Positions 1 through 12,054 of a stretch of DNA of 64,000 bases are shown piece after piece (position 1 is the first letter of the stretch; each line of letters starts with the position of its first letter). This DNA comes from Petunia secreta (taxonomy: Eukaryota; Streptophyta; Magnoliopsida; Solanales; Solanaceae). The stretch covers positions 27,564,001 through 27,628,000 of the forward strand of contig JARKIP010000011.1 in NCBI GenBank assembly GCA_029990175.1. Direction: 5' to 3'. A program made the translations under genes and the position numbers. The notes below the pieces were generated by a model. That model saw nothing but the letters and a program-made list of their open reading frames with translations. It made no database searches and was not told the origin of the DNA.

Positions 1-3000
1 TTCTAAGTTTGCATCGATTTAATTCAATTAAGTCTTGCAAGCGAGCTATCTATTTTAAAGTTTTCGGTACATGCAAAAACTAACACTTAACATGAAAGAT
101 ACCAAGTCATTCCATTTAAGCCCGAAGGCTGAAAGTATTTACATCAAAAGGACCCGAAGGTCCAAAACATAAGCACAAAAAAAAAGCCCGAAGGCTTACA
201 CAAAAGCAAAAAATGCTAAGAGAAGCCTAAGCCTCAGGAGCGTCACCTATCTCCTCGGAGTCCCCCTCGGTATCTTCTTCCTCTTCATCATCGTCTTCTT
301 CTTCATCTCCACTCGAAGCCTCACTTGATGGGAGATCCTCAATAATGGCCGAAGCTTGAGCCGCTTTCTCCTCGGCTTTAGCAATCTCCTCTTCCAAGTT
401 AAGCTCACCAGCGCGACATTGCTTGAGCAACTTCAATCGAGACTTGATGACGGCCCATTTTTTGTCCAGCTCTGCCCTTTTGGTCCTGATCTTCGCCTTG
501 GCCTTGCGATCAGCAACCTCTTCTTGAAGAGCATTGACCTCGGCCTCACGAGCTGAAAGTTTGGAATTTTCACCCTCCAACCTCTGAATATAAAGCACAT
601 GCTTTTTCAGCTGCTCGTGGTGCTTCTTGGCCATTTCTACGAACTAGCCCTCTGCTTGAGTCAGCTCGGCGCTAAGCTTGGAAACCTCAGCCTCTAGCCT
701 CGAACGCTCAACCTGGAAGCCGTCATCGAGGGCTTTGATCTTCGCCTCGGTAGCCGACTCAGCATCATGAAGATCGGAGTGGGACTTGGACAGTTTAGCC
801 TTCAATTCCGCTATCTGCGTGTTGAAGCTATCCCTTTGCCTGTCCCACGAGCGAGCAACACGTCGGATCTCTTCATCTCTTATAGTCTCGACCTCGAGGG
901 CCTTCAATCACAAAGCGAAGCCCTAAAAAGAAATCAGCCAAGAAATCATTATCAGCAACTGACCGAAGACAAAGGTACCAAATTAAGAAACAAGCAAAAC
1001 TTACCCTGAGAGCATTGGCGGCAATGGTATGGTGTAGCTGGCCTCGAGAGAAAGTCTGCACAACTTTGTCTTCTACGGGGCCAAGCAAGGGCATAAGGCT
1101 CAGGATGTCGCCTCGATCGCTCGCCAAGAGATTCGAAGAAGATGGCACTTCCAGCTTTTGAAATGACCCAACCGAGGAAGAAATCCTCGCGGGCTCGGAT
1201 TGCGCCATAACCGCACCGACGCCAGCCCCCTCTTCGGCGACAGCGGTGTCAACCTCTCCGACTTTGGCTTTGTCTTTGGCTTTGGCAACTGCCGCCTCGA
1301 AGCTGTGCTCCTGATCTTCAAGGTCAACAAACTCGACCTCCCTACAAACCTCTAGGCCCTCGGCAGCTGCATCATCAGGCTCATCGATCAGCCTTCGACG
1401 CTATTCCGCCATTACTTTGGGCCGAGGGGAAGTCGCCACCTCGGTGCGAGGAGCCACAGAACGAGAGGGTTTCTTGGAAATCGCCTTCTTTCTCTTCACA
1501 CCTACAAAGGGCAACATAGAAGAGTTTAAAGTAAGGAAGCGAAGAAAAATAAAGACCAGTGAGATGACCGAAGATGGTGCTTTACCCTTGGAGGACCCCT
1601 GGCCCGAGGCTCCCTTTGAAGTTTTCGAAGGCTTTGAAGCCTTCAGCTCTTTCAAATCGCCTGCTAAGCCCGCCACTGAAGTCAGTTCATCATCTGACTC
1701 GGTATCCTCATCATCTTTCTTTTTGCTCTTTCCCTTTTTCTTTTTATCCTTTTTTGAGTTGATGGCACGATTCAGAAAACCTAACACCGAAGAGAGGAAG
1801 GTTAGTAACCGAAGCAAAAACTCCAAAACAACCAAATGGAACATCATAAGAAACTTACAGTGCCTCTTGCACTGCCAACCAGATTCAGCAGCCATCTTCA
1901 TTCACGTCCAGGTGGGGCGTTCATGAGCCCCAATCACCGCTCTAACCCATTCGGTCAACCCATTGGGAGGCACGATGGCGACCTTGTTGGCTGAAAAACA
2001 AAAATCAAGTGGGGTTAGCAAACATGAGTGATTAACGAGGAGGAAGTAAAATCCAAGAAGCACTTACGTGTGTTATTCCACCTCTCAGGAAAATTGGGTT
2101 CGGCAGATAGAACGCTAGTCTCCAAAAGGACGTAGCGATCACTCCAGCCTCGATCTATGGTCCTCGCTCTTATGGAGAAGCGCATATTTATCCTGGTTGT
2201 TCAGAGCCACAACCCCGGCTTTGTGAAAGTGTGGGTAATAAAGAGAAAGGAGGTGTTGCAAGGTGAAGTCCACCCCGGCCTTTGTGCTCATCCAATCCAT
2301 GCACTGAACAACCCTCCAGACGCCGGGGCCTAGTTGATCCAAGCATAAATTGTAGGCTCGGCAGAAATCGTCAATAACCCTATGCACTGGAAGGGAGAAG
2401 CCAAGGGTGAAAGGGTAAGTATAAGCAAAAGAAAGCCCCTCCACGTGGTGGCAAACTCTGCTTGTCGAGTCGGGGATGACTACTTTCACCTCGGGCCCAA
2501 ACCCACAATCCCTCCGGACTCGCTCAATATGAGCTTGTGTTATGCGAGTCAGCGTCGTGTACATGTATGTTCCTATTCTTCTCCTCTTTATCAGCAGATT
2601 GCACTTGCAGCTTGAGGTCTTTGCTGTTATCAAAATATGAGGGGATAATTTGATGAGGCTCGAGCTCTTGCTCGAGGGGAATTACAGGGCCCGAAGGTCC
2701 CACCTCGGCATTGAGCCCACCTTCGGTTGAGGGCAGCTCACCCCCGATTTTGATCTCGGCCTCGACGTCATTCGCGCCATCGCCCTCGGCATCACCGCCT
2801 TCAACATCGACAATTCTATGGATGACATCATCATCACCTTACCCTGTGTCATCACCGATGATGTCATCTCCTTCTATGCTGACATCTCCGCTTATAGTGG
2901 CAGTGTCGCGCCTGGCCCTCTCCTTACGCCGCTTGGAGCCACTACCCTTGAAGTCACCTCTCCTCCACCCTCCGCTTCTATCACCTACAGCGCCAGCACG

Positions 3001-3474
3001 GTGGCGATAAACTCGCCACTAGATATAGCAGCGGCGTAACGTGAGATCATGGCTCTCTCGCTAAAATCACTTGAGTCTTGCCTAGAATGGGTTGCAGACA
3101 TGGCTTTGGAAGTTAAAAGGTGGGAAATCTTTGACATACAAGAAATGGTTAAAGTGGAAAATGGAAGTTCTTGTTTCGTTTGCTTATCACTGTTGATCTC
3201 AAAGATTGAAAGTGATGAGAACAAGTCACAGAAGGAGTACTTATAGGTATGGGAAGAAACAAGTGGCGTAAGTCATCATTGTAACATTGCAAGAAACAAA
3301 AAAAGCGGCGTGACCGTTCAGTCAACCAATGGGCGAGTGACACGTATTGAAGGGACGCGAGCCGTTGAAAAAATTTGAAATGCTTGGGTAAGATTAAGCA
3401 ATGTCATTCTCCCACGGAAAGTCACTCGACTCCTCAGTGACCTCGGTGCTCAACCGAGGAGTGGGGGGACTATC
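1..3474 (+). mobile_element. Tat-lineage Ty3/gypsy retrotransposon, 3' internal region (5' part outside window)
   Basis: The stretch ends in a polypurine tract (about 3459-3470, GAGTGGGGGGAC) directly before an LTR that begins with TG at 3475, so the element runs on the + strand. No sense gag or pol is visible here. The only coding signal is antisense. Extra antisense ORFs between pol and the 3' LTR are known from Tat/Ogre-type plant Ty3/gypsy elements, and that fits this layout. The pol domains would lie left of position 1 and cannot be checked. Confidence 0.6.
227..3101 (-). pseudogene. Antisense multi-exon gene of a Tat element (transposase_28/plant mobile-domain-like, with C-terminal coiled coil)
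   Basis: Read on the minus strand from an ATG at 3101 (MSATHSRQDSSDF) to a stop at 227. An acidic Glu/Asp-rich spacer is followed by a conserved block at about 2590-2140 (PVHRVIDDFCRAYNLCL, then VWRVVQCMDWM) like the 'putative gypsy type transposon' family (PF04195). Next come a segment ending PERWNNT before a GT donor near 2068, and a segment with MAAESGWQCKRH near 1880. Lysine/serine-rich low-complexity exons follow, then two heptad-rich coiled-coil exons (907-644 and 634-227) ending in a very acidic tail. Several pieces end at GTAAGT-like donors, so introns are likely. Stops and frame changes near 2985, 2850 and 2590 suggest this copy is broken. Function of the family is unknown; nucleic-acid or protein binding is only a guess. 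Confidence 0.6.
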
Positions 3475-4030
3475 TGTATTGGGCAAAACCGACGTGCTCG
3501 AGCAGCACCTCGGCATAACAAACCGAAGGCAAATGAACTAATGTTCCGAGAGATGGAGGTCGAAGCAAACCACTGAACCACCGAAGTCGAACATCGATGT
3601 CGCCACCGAAGGCGAGCCGCAAGCTGAGCTTCGGCGACATTCGCTTCGGTCGAATAGCAAGGCCCCACTACCGAGGTTACGCACTTGAACCTTGGTAAAA
3701 TACCTCGGTTCGAGCGGCTTTGCAGCCCACTACTTCAGCTCACTATCTCCCTTAATGAGCACTCAGAACGTGGGTTTGAGCACTAACAGACATGAGAAAC
3801 GTGGGCTAGGCCCTTGAGTCTATAAATAGCATTTCATTTTGTATTGTACGCATTCAGAAATACATACAGAAACTCAGCCAAATTTTGTACTCACTACAAT
3901 ATATTAAAATCAAATTACTTTCTCGTGTTTTACGCTTATTTCTTGCATTTTCCTGCCTTTGATACGAAGATTTGCTTATATTCTAACCCAAATTCGATTT
4001 ATGATCCTAAAACCGATTTAGGCCCATACA
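3475..4030 (+). repeat. 3' LTR of the Tat-like element
   Basis: It starts with TGTATTGGGC just after a purine tract and contains a TATA-like box, TATAAATAGC, at 3821-3830. The last plausible CA is in GGCCCATACA at 4021-4030. The right boundary is uncertain because the partner LTR lies outside the window and no target duplication can be tested. Confidence 0.55.
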
Positions 4031-4100
4031 AGTGGTGGTGTGTGTATCTTCCACCGGTTTCACTGTTGGGGTATGTCACTAGTGGAGATGGAGCTTTCTT
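4031..4100. repeat. Imperfect 65-70 bp direct repeat, copy 1
   Basis: A block running from GGTGGTGTGTGTATCTTCC to GGAGATGGAGC recurs with few changes at 9431-9497. Both copies are followed by a T-run. The shared text probably belongs to the leader or LTR of one repeat family; which one is not clear. Confidence 0.6.
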
Positions 4101-4736
4101 TTTTTTTTTTTTTTTTTTTATATGGTGGTCAAGAAATATATAGAAATAAAAAATAGAGACGTTGAGCTGATCTCCCAAACTTAAGAGATCTGAATTTGGA
4201 GAAAGACGTTGATGATGAGTGATTTTAAGGGCTTCTGATCGTTGGAGGATTTTAGAAGATAAGGGAGTGAGGGAGAGATTTTATCCAAAAATGGGAAAAC
4301 AACGTTAGAGAGGAGGAATGTGGAGACCGATTATAGGAAAAAATGAACTTCGTCTGATTTTGTAATGTAAATTAGAATGATTTTGGTCTTGTGACTTTAT
4401 GGAAAGAACTTCTTTAAAATAGAGTGTGTATTTGGTTGGAATTTTAGCTAAGTTCAAAGGATTTTGAAAATTCAAATAAATATATCGAAAGTATGAAATA
4501 AAATATGGGTAATAAAATCTGGACTGGATATATTTAATTGTACTGATACTTAACTTAAAGGTGCTAAAAAAATAAATAAAAATAAAAATATAAGTATATA
4601 TATTATATAAAAGAAAAAAGATACGTACACAATTTACATTAATTAAGTATAAATAGCCACGGATAATTACCAATAGTTATAAATGCATAAATTTGTACAA
4701 ATGGCCACAATTTGATGCATGTTTCACAAATAGCTT

Positions 4737-4789
<53 letters not shown>

Positions 4790-4895
4790 ACACAAATAAA
4801 TGCATGCCTTTTAATAGCTCAAACAATCAATATTGTACCTTTAGATTAAATATGACCAATTATAGAAAAAGAAGGGACAAAATTGGATGTCAACA
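4101..4895 (-). repeat. Probable LTR (minus orientation) of an Ogre/LARD-like element
   Basis: On the minus strand the block begins at 4895 with TGTTGACATCCAATTTTGTC. This is almost the same as the first 20 bases of the well-defined LTRs at 18171 and 26777 (TGTTGACACCCAATTTTGTC). It is preceded, also on the minus strand, by a purine tract (complement of 4896-4912). A minus-strand TATA-like stretch lies near 4645. The left boundary is not resolved; the sequence diverges quickly from the 18-kb family after the first 20 bases. A (TA)n tract lies inside. Confidence 0.5.
4740..4787. repeat. (TA)n microsatellite
   Basis: About 48 bases of uninterrupted TA dinucleotide. Confidence 0.95.
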
Positions 4896-5345
4896 GCTGT
4901 CCCTCTTTGACCGAGGATGATGAAAAGAATCTTCGAGCAAATACAGTTGATGGAGTAGCCAATTTTGTCACGACGGGGTGGGTGAAATGCTTGAAAGGAA
5001 AGTGAGAGTTTTGGGGTGTTTCGACCGAATTCCGGTCTTTGAGTTGCCTACATATATCGGGTTTCACGAGAATTAGGCCAGGTGTAGTTCTAGAATGGCA
5101 TGTTGTCTGTGTTAGATGTTTATGATGCACGATATTAGAGGTCAAGAGTAAATTTTGTCCAAGTATATAAATTTTAGATTTGATGTGCTTTGAAATTTGG
5201 CGAGGTACATGATCGATGAATATAGCAGAGGCACCGTCGAAGACGGGATAACATCAATAGATCGAGTGTGGGAAGAGAGGCTTGCAATCATCCTAGTTAT
5301 GAAGATGTAGTGCACGACACACCCATAAAGAGGAGTTTACATTGA
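4896..5345 (-). mobile_element. Pre-PPT internal fragment of an Ogre/LARD-like element
   Basis: On the opposite strand this matches, with many substitutions, the stretch 26433-26776 that lies just before the right LTR of the 18171-29405 element. Shared landmarks are GTTGCCTACATAT, GCTTGCAATCATCC, CACACCCATAAAGAGG and the purine tract. It is therefore an older relative inserted in the opposite direction. No coding potential is visible. Confidence 0.6.
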
Positions 5346-5868
5346 CATAGTTTCCACTACCTCTCGATAAATGAGCGATCTTAACTTCAATATTGTCTTG
5401 ACCAAACTGGGGATATTGAGGAGTAAAACACGTTCAAATAAATGGGCATGATTAAGCATAAAAATACGCACGATTGTCAAACAACTAGGCGTGAATAGGA
5501 AAGAATATAAACTGACATTCAATCGGGAAATGAAAGATTAGGTAGATTACCGGTGTGCGTATAGAAATTTAGATTTGAACGCTTTAGAACTCGGCAAAAT
5601 AGATAGTTTGAAGGTGTAGCAAAGACATTGTCTATAGGATTAAGCTTCTTAAGTGGAGTTCTGGAATGGTGCATAGTCTGTATTTGAGGTTTGTTGGTCG
5701 CATGATTCTTGTATAGGGAGTGATTTTTGAAGGCAAATTTGAGAGAGTAGACTTGCAGGATTTTCGGGAAATTAATGAGTGTCATGCAATAGAAGTAAGA
5801 TCATTTCAAACAAAAATAAAGATAAAGTAAACTTCCCTATAAATTGATGTCATTTCGAGTGTCAACTG
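5346..5868. other. Unassigned, repeat-like
   Basis: No supported gene. The stretch is probably a continuation of the internal region of the minus-strand element, since it lies between its PPT-side fragment and a tandem repeat. Confidence 0.3.
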
Positions 5869-6135
5869 TTGTTTGTCGGTGTCATATTTGTCTGCTCGTC
5901 AGGAGTTATTAGTGCCTCTTGTCAGGAGATATTTTTCTGCTCGTCAGGAGCTATTAGTACCTCTCATCAGGAGATATTTGTCTGCTCATCAGGAGCTACT
6001 AGTGCCTCTCTTCAGGATATGTTTTTCTGCTCGTCAGGAGCACTTAGTGTCTCTCGTCATGAGATAATTTTCTTGTCGTTAGGAGCTACTAATACCTCTC
6101 GTCAGGAGATATTTGCCTGTCACGTCGGGCTGTAA
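5869..6135. repeat. 45-bp tandem repeat, about 5.5 copies
   Basis: The word TCTGCTCGTCAGGAG (and variants) recurs at 5891, 5936, 5981, 6026 and, degraded, 6071 and 6116. The period is exactly 45 bp. Since 45 is a multiple of three, a + strand frame stays open with a 15-residue repeat (CSSGAISTSHQEIF-like). I treat this as a by-product of the repeat, not a gene. Confidence 0.9.
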
Positions 6136-8380
6136 CCCTGCGTACAATGAGTAAAGTGTGCTTATGCCTAAATTTATATGTCTAGGTTAAACAATTAATT
6201 AAGAATAAGGTCACAAGCAATACGGTAAATTACGATGGAAAAGTAAGTAAATACGATTAAAATAAAGACAAGTAAATAAGCAATAATGGAAAAAGCAGAG
6301 TAATTCTTATTCCTTGAGAGTAGAATTGTATCTCCTACAATATAATAAAAGGAGGGGTATTTATAGTAGTAATTCCCAGTCCTAAATAAGATAAAATACA
6401 AGTACTAATGGGCCTATAACTCAAGGCAGTGGTGTACTAAACCTTAACTAGGAGACTGTAAACTTAGGTAGTGGGGTGTGTGCCTTGCGCGCTATGTCCA
6501 AGCTGTTTGAACGGTCGTTGGATCTAGGAGCGGGCGTATATCCTCAATGTCCGGTGACTTGTAGGATAAGTCTAGTCTTGCCAGTTGGACTCGTATCCCT
6601 GTAATAATAGGTGGCATATTTTTGCCCGCACAGTCAGTCCCTCCACTTGCTGAGTGCTGATGCAAGTAGTCAGGAAGTGAAAGCGGTGTGATGTGAAAAT
6701 ATATCTCACTGACTTCTTGAGACTTGCAGTCTCTTTGTCCAAGAATAATAATGACTTCTTCGAGAACCTTACATGCTTCCATCTGATTGGTTAATTTCGA
6801 TTCCACGCATCATTCCAAAGAACGCTAATGACTGTTCAGAATCATTTCATATCTCCAACAATTATGATGTTTTGACCATTTCATGCTCCATCCTTATCCC
6901 TCTCTGCCTATAAATAGTGACTTCATGACAGTGGGAAGTCATAAACTCCTCTTCATAAAATAGTTCACTTCTTCAGCGATTTCTCGTGATAGCGAGAAAT
7001 TTTTCCTCCCGTTAAAATGTTTGCCTTTGTCCCTGGTTTGATACTCCCAGAAATTCCTCTTCGTTTCGTGAGGATGAGATATGAGAAGATTGCAAGGGGA
7101 GATTTATCTGTAGTTACCTTCTTTTATTTCTTCATCAGTGAGGGAAATAAGGGAGTCCCCCGAGCCATGATGCTCGCCGGAATTTTAATGGCGACGTCCT
7201 TCGGAAGATCTTCATTGTGGTAGACACATCAATTCTGGCGTGTCTTACTGTCATGCCCGATGATTTGTTGTGATATTCTTCTTGTCATGTGGCACAATGC
7301 AGCAGAGAAATACCAACCCCTTTCGGGCTTTTTCTAGTTCGCTCATCTCCTAGTTGCTAGGGAACATATCCCAGAAGCAACTCATTTTGCACGAGAAGCT
7401 CGTCCTAGGATATTCTTTCTTCCTTCGAGTGGTCGACGCTCGAAAACATTCTCCATACCAACAACGTTTAGGGTGGCTGTATAGCTCTGGCCTTTTCCTT
7501 GATTTTGGAGTTTGCTTAGGCTTCCAATCATTCGGGGAAGAGAGAGTATGAGGCATTTCCGAGATTCGTGGAGATTCTTCATTAGAGTCTCTCTAAATGA
7601 ATCCAAGTCTTCAGTGCTCGTTCTGTTGCCTCCACCGTTCTACTAAGGGATTCCTCAGTTGGGCTGATTTTCCTCCCCCCGTGATGCAGTATCACAAAGA
7701 TGTTGCTGCTTGGGGTGCCAAGTTGGAAACTTCGCCTTCGAATCCTGGGAGAGACTTCGATGCAAGAGCTATAGTCCAGACGAAGAATCTCCGGGGGTGC
7801 AAATTCAGAGGAACCTGCAGTTTTAGTCTTCTCTTTTTTTTTTCGTAGTTGTTATAAACAAATATTGTATTCAGGAAGAACTAAATGTATGTTTTGTGAC
7901 CCATTTTGTGGCGTATTGACTTAAATTACTTGTGCCTTTGTTTGTGACGTTTTTAATTTTCGCCGTAAATAATAAGTAATGCTAAGTTATGCCTCTGTGG
8001 ATGTTTACACCTAAGAATTAGATGGCTTCCAGTCGTCCTCACTGTTCTAGTTATTTAAGAACATGTGACAGTGTGCCTGCCTTGAGCAATTACGTCCGTT
8101 GTGCACCGATAGACGGCGGCTAGGTTGCATCCATAGCGGATGGCTGTTTGCGCCCACAATGGGATGACTTTAGCACGTGTGATAACAGTCCTTTTGCGTT
8201 TTGAGACAAACATCTTCGCTTAGTACTCGAGTATTTAAGACTTTTTGGCACTACGTGGACAGGCGTCCCTATCGGCGTGAAGGTGCAATTGTTGATTTAA
8301 TGAGATCAACGCTCGATGAATGCCTAGTGTACTCTACTTTCTTGTAGCGGAAAGTGAGTGTATTACTTCAACTTAATGAT
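6136..8380. other. Repeat debris with two promoter-like TATA motifs, no supported gene
   Basis: A TATA-like CTATAAATA lies on the minus strand near 6357-6366, and CTATAAATAG on the + strand near 6909. The second is about 100 bp upstream of a 68-codon ORF starting at 7017, which I do not recognise. The layout resembles U3/leader sequence of LTR elements, but I could not define ends or a target duplication. Confidence 0.35.
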
Positions 8381-8387
8381 AGTAGTA

Positions 8388-8417
8388 ATGATGATGATGA
8401 TGATGATGATGATGATA
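8388..8417. repeat. (GAT)n microsatellite
   Basis: About ten units of a GAT/ATG trinucleotide. Confidence 0.9.
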
Positions 8418-9430
8418 ACAAAAAAATGATTTTTTGAAGGTATAGGCTCTGATTTCGACGTATCGGGTAGAGGTTTAAGGATGTTGGTACGGTTGCAAAC
8501 AACGACGGACATCCGATTGCAATGCCAAGTACCAATCCTACACACTCCATGCTCATTTTACAAAGTGGATACTTATCATCATTGCCTACTTTTATTTTTT
8601 GGGACACATAACGGGACGGGACTTGCATTGCCTCCAAAACGTCATTGGTCGTATAGTATCATATTTAAATCAGTGCAATTTGCCTAAAAAATAATTATCT
8701 TTCTCATGCAAAGTGGCTTGGCATATTACTTTTTAAAATCTACAACAAAACAGACCAAATAATCCCAAGGACTTCACGAGGAGAGTAAAATAAACAGCAA
8801 GAGTCCATTCGAACAACCAATATCGAATATGGAAACATAGAACTCATAAACAACAGAGTTCAAGCCAACGAAGTTCAGATCAACAGCAAAGTAAACGAGG
8901 CTATAATCTGTTTAAACACTTCATGGTCAAACTTTCCAAAACCAGTAAGGAAATTCTCGGGCGAACAAATTGGAGAAACACCAACGCATTGCAACCAGTA
9001 AAGCATAAGGCGAAATAAGTAATAAAACTCAATAGCACGGCAAATCCCGATAATGACAATAGGGACAAGTGAACCGATGGGTCAAGTAAATAAGTTCTCC
9101 GATGAGACCGTCGGAGACCCAGTTCACCGGCGAAGTTGAAACAGCGACATGAGCGCAACAACTGTCACACAGGGCGGAGGAGCGACTGCCTGTGAGTAGT
9201 GGCGTCAGTGCTACTCCCTTCCCTTCCTTTTTATTTTAGGGTTTTGGCAGTAGGAAATCAGAACAAAAGGGGTTCGCCAGAGGTGGTATTTCTGGTGGCG
9301 GTGGCGGGTATTTCTGCCACTTCTGCTAATTGGTATCTCTCGCCTGTCCTGATCTGTTATTCTAATCGATTCTCTGCTTTGTATCGTTTGGTGTGTGTGT
9401 GTAATGCTCATTGTGTGGTTTTTGTATATT
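8418..9430. other. No supported gene
   Basis: Moderately GC-balanced sequence without a long ORF or recognised domain. 9150-9430 read on the minus strand looks like a leader or untranslated region, but nothing identifies it. Confidence 0.3.
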
Positions 9431-9497
9431 AGTGGTGTGTGTGTATCTTCCACCGATTTCACTGTTGGGGTATCTCACTGGTGGAGATGGGGCTGTG
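9431..9497. repeat. Imperfect 65-70 bp direct repeat, copy 2
   Basis: Counterpart of 4031-4100: same order of GTGTGTGTATCTTCCACCG, TTTCACTGTTGGGGTAT and TGGAGATGG, again followed by T-rich sequence. Confidence 0.6.
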
Positions 9498-9879
9498 TTT
9501 TTTTTCCACAAAATTTACATGAAGAGAGAACTAGGGTTACCGATGCCTTTTGTGATTTGAAAGGCTAGGGTTTCTTCGGAACTTGAGAGTTTTTGCCGCC
9601 TTCTACTCGTGGATCAAGTACCACAAGTAAATTAAAAAAAAAAAAAAAAGCTTCGCTGTAGGAAACCGGTATGTTAACACACATCGAAAGAGGAACCACC
9701 ACAAAACTCCCCGTAAACAGTCAGCAAATCTGCTGAAAATTGTCATAATATAACACTCTTTGATTGTGAAAATAACATTCTCACACTAAAAACCAGGGTT
9801 CGTGAGAAAAAATATAAATCTTAACCAAATTCCATGAGGGCAATATCGAAATGAAGAATGAGATGGGATCTACACGATA

Positions 9880-10290
9880 ACCCACTTTGATACCATTTTA
9901 AGATGCAGAAAATCAATGATAATCGGGGAGAATTTAGTTAGGGTTAGCCTCCATAGAGAGAGAAAGATGAAACATTGAGTAGAAAAATAATTTTCTTATC
10001 TGAAAATATCTCAGTCCCTACTATTTATACATGAGCAGAGTTTACGAACTCTAAATGGACTAATAAAAGAAAATAAATTCGGGCCAATATAATTGGACCA
10101 ATACAAATAAATAAATATACAAAGACTAACTGTAAAATATGGACCTAAATAAACTAACTCATTAATGTGGTGCTTTAGTCTTGCTTTGGGCCTCAACATG
10201 GTTGCCCATTCCTTTTTCAGGACTTCTTGCATACCCATCCTTTTTAGGGAGAATTGCAAAACTATGATGCCATAGGCCTCCATAAAAGTT
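9880..10290 (-). repeat. Possible Copia LTR with adjacent primer-binding site (minus orientation)
   Basis: The minus strand carries TGGTATCAAAGTGGG at about 9880-9895, close to the initiator-Met PBS TGGTATCAGAGC. A minus-strand TATA-like GTATAAATAGTA lies near 10018-10030 inside the presumed LTR to its right. The LTR ends are not defined and no partner was found. Confidence 0.35.
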
Positions 10291-11300
10291 GTTTAGCAAA
10301 AATGATTTTCGCTAAGTTTTATGAATAAATTACGGATGGAAATAACCTTACAAAATCTTATAATGATGCTCGTGTCCCGCTTTTCCTTTCTCTTAGGCAA
10401 CACTTGCTTTTGACTCCTTTTTGGAAAGGCAACGCTTAACCTTTAATCTCTTCCAATATTTTCTAAATAACTTGAAGTGCTAAAATCTCTTCTCACAATC
10501 TCACAGTCAACACTTGTCCTTCTCTTCCTAAGAAGCAGTACTTGATAATTTATAACTTGAAGCATTTCCTCCGATTGAAATAGAGGTCATTTTGCTAAAA
10601 TCATCTTAAGTAGGTATAAACAAGTTGCACCAGTAAATTTTGGGGACACGTGGTTAAATTTTTTGTCCTTTTTATGATTATAATTGTTAATGTCATATTA
10701 GCCCCAACATGTTTGAGAGAAGAATCAACCAATTTATTCCCAGTGTCTCTTCTTTTCTCATTCTTTATAAGGATCAGTAGAATCTTTAGATTCTTGATGT
10801 GCCGAGCAGTTTCAGTCTCATATTTTTTATTCCGGTTCTCTCTTGAGTTGTCAATAAAGTTCTTTTGTACCTGCTTGATCATTTGCTTTATATGTATCAA
10901 TGTTATGTACTTTCCTCAGAGAGTATGATTCCAAATCTTCATTACCTGAAACATATAATTACGTACGGTGATAAAACACTCAGTCCTTATCTGGATGCTT
11001 CTATAATATGATTCTTTCCTGGCATCAGAATGACCAAGAAATTGAAATGAATCTTCTCCTAATTTTTCCCTTTGAAGGTGAGACTTAAAAGAATGAAACT
11101 GAATTACGATACTAAACAAATGTAAGGTTCAACATGAAACTAAGGACAATGAGGGGGTTGCCTTGACCAACTATGGTACCTATGTCGTGAGATCTATTAG
11201 CTAAGGTAATAGTTGGTGGTGGACTGAGATGCATAGGCAACTGAGTTACCAGTTTGAGTAACTAAAGCTATTTGTTGGGATATCTGTTTACTCACATGAT
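10291..11300. other. No supported gene
   Basis: AT-rich. Short hydrophobic ORFs on the + strand (near 10650) are the shadow of an AT-rich opposite strand. Probably decayed Copia sequence, given the gag remnant next to it. Confidence 0.3.
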
Positions 11301-11344
11301 ACCGAAGAAAGTCATTATACTGTACCGGATAAAAACATAGTATT

Positions 11345-11515
11345 AGTTGGATTATTTGGTGGGCTCATTGCTTCATTCCTGGCAACATTAGCTTTTCTGG
11401 GAGCTGGTCGACCATGTAAATAGTAATACCTTCATGAGTATGGCCAATCTTGTTACAAAAGCTACATTTGAGACGAGATTTCCAAGATAAGTAGACAGGT
11501 GATCTCTACCTTTTA
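11345..11515 (-). pseudogene. Copia gag remnant with broken CCHC zinc knuckle
   Basis: On the minus strand one frame reads LKCSFCNKIGHTHEG. That is the start of a C-x2-C-x4-H-x4-C knuckle, but the last Cys is lost. A +1 shifted frame then reads YYLHGRPAPRKANVARNEA, the usual residues after the knuckle in Copia gag proteins. A frameshift within the knuckle therefore inactivates it. The rest of gag-pol is not recognisable nearby. Confidence 0.7.
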
Positions 11516-12054
11516 AAGTTAATCAATCAAAAATCAAAATCATAAAAGCATGACATGCCATTTTCTTATAGAACACAAGCCTTTACCAAAACTGAATATC
11601 AAGTCTAGAATAGACGAAATAAAGGCAACAACTTGGAATCAACAACTTCCTCTGAAGGCTACATAATTGAGTTCCATTTTTCCTCATTCTCCAACCTTTT
11701 CATCAATAGTTTTAGCATGTTGTTAACTAATCTTGAACGCCTTGTCTTTTGCAACTTCATTGAAGAGAAAAAACTAGGATAAGTAGTAGTTCACATTACC
11801 TATCAAGGTCTCTTAGGTTGTCACTTGGTTTGAGTTGCGGGATCCCATAGTTTTAGAACCAAAAACATTTGATCCGAGTGGAAGTATGTTGAATCCAAAA
11901 AAAATCGTTGTAAATATTAAATAACTGATTAAGTAACCCCAAATCAATGAAAGCAAACAAGCCTGGTGGTGGTGTTGGTTTTCGAACAACGACACTATAA
12001 AAATGAAGCTGGATTTAACAACCTTTTTAGACACCAAAAGATGTGTGGTAACTA

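Noticed and set aside
10650..10928. Hydrophobic 92-codon ORF as a membrane protein
   Set aside because: Hydrophobicity follows from T-rich sequence. No start context, no homology recognised, and Copia gag debris next to it.
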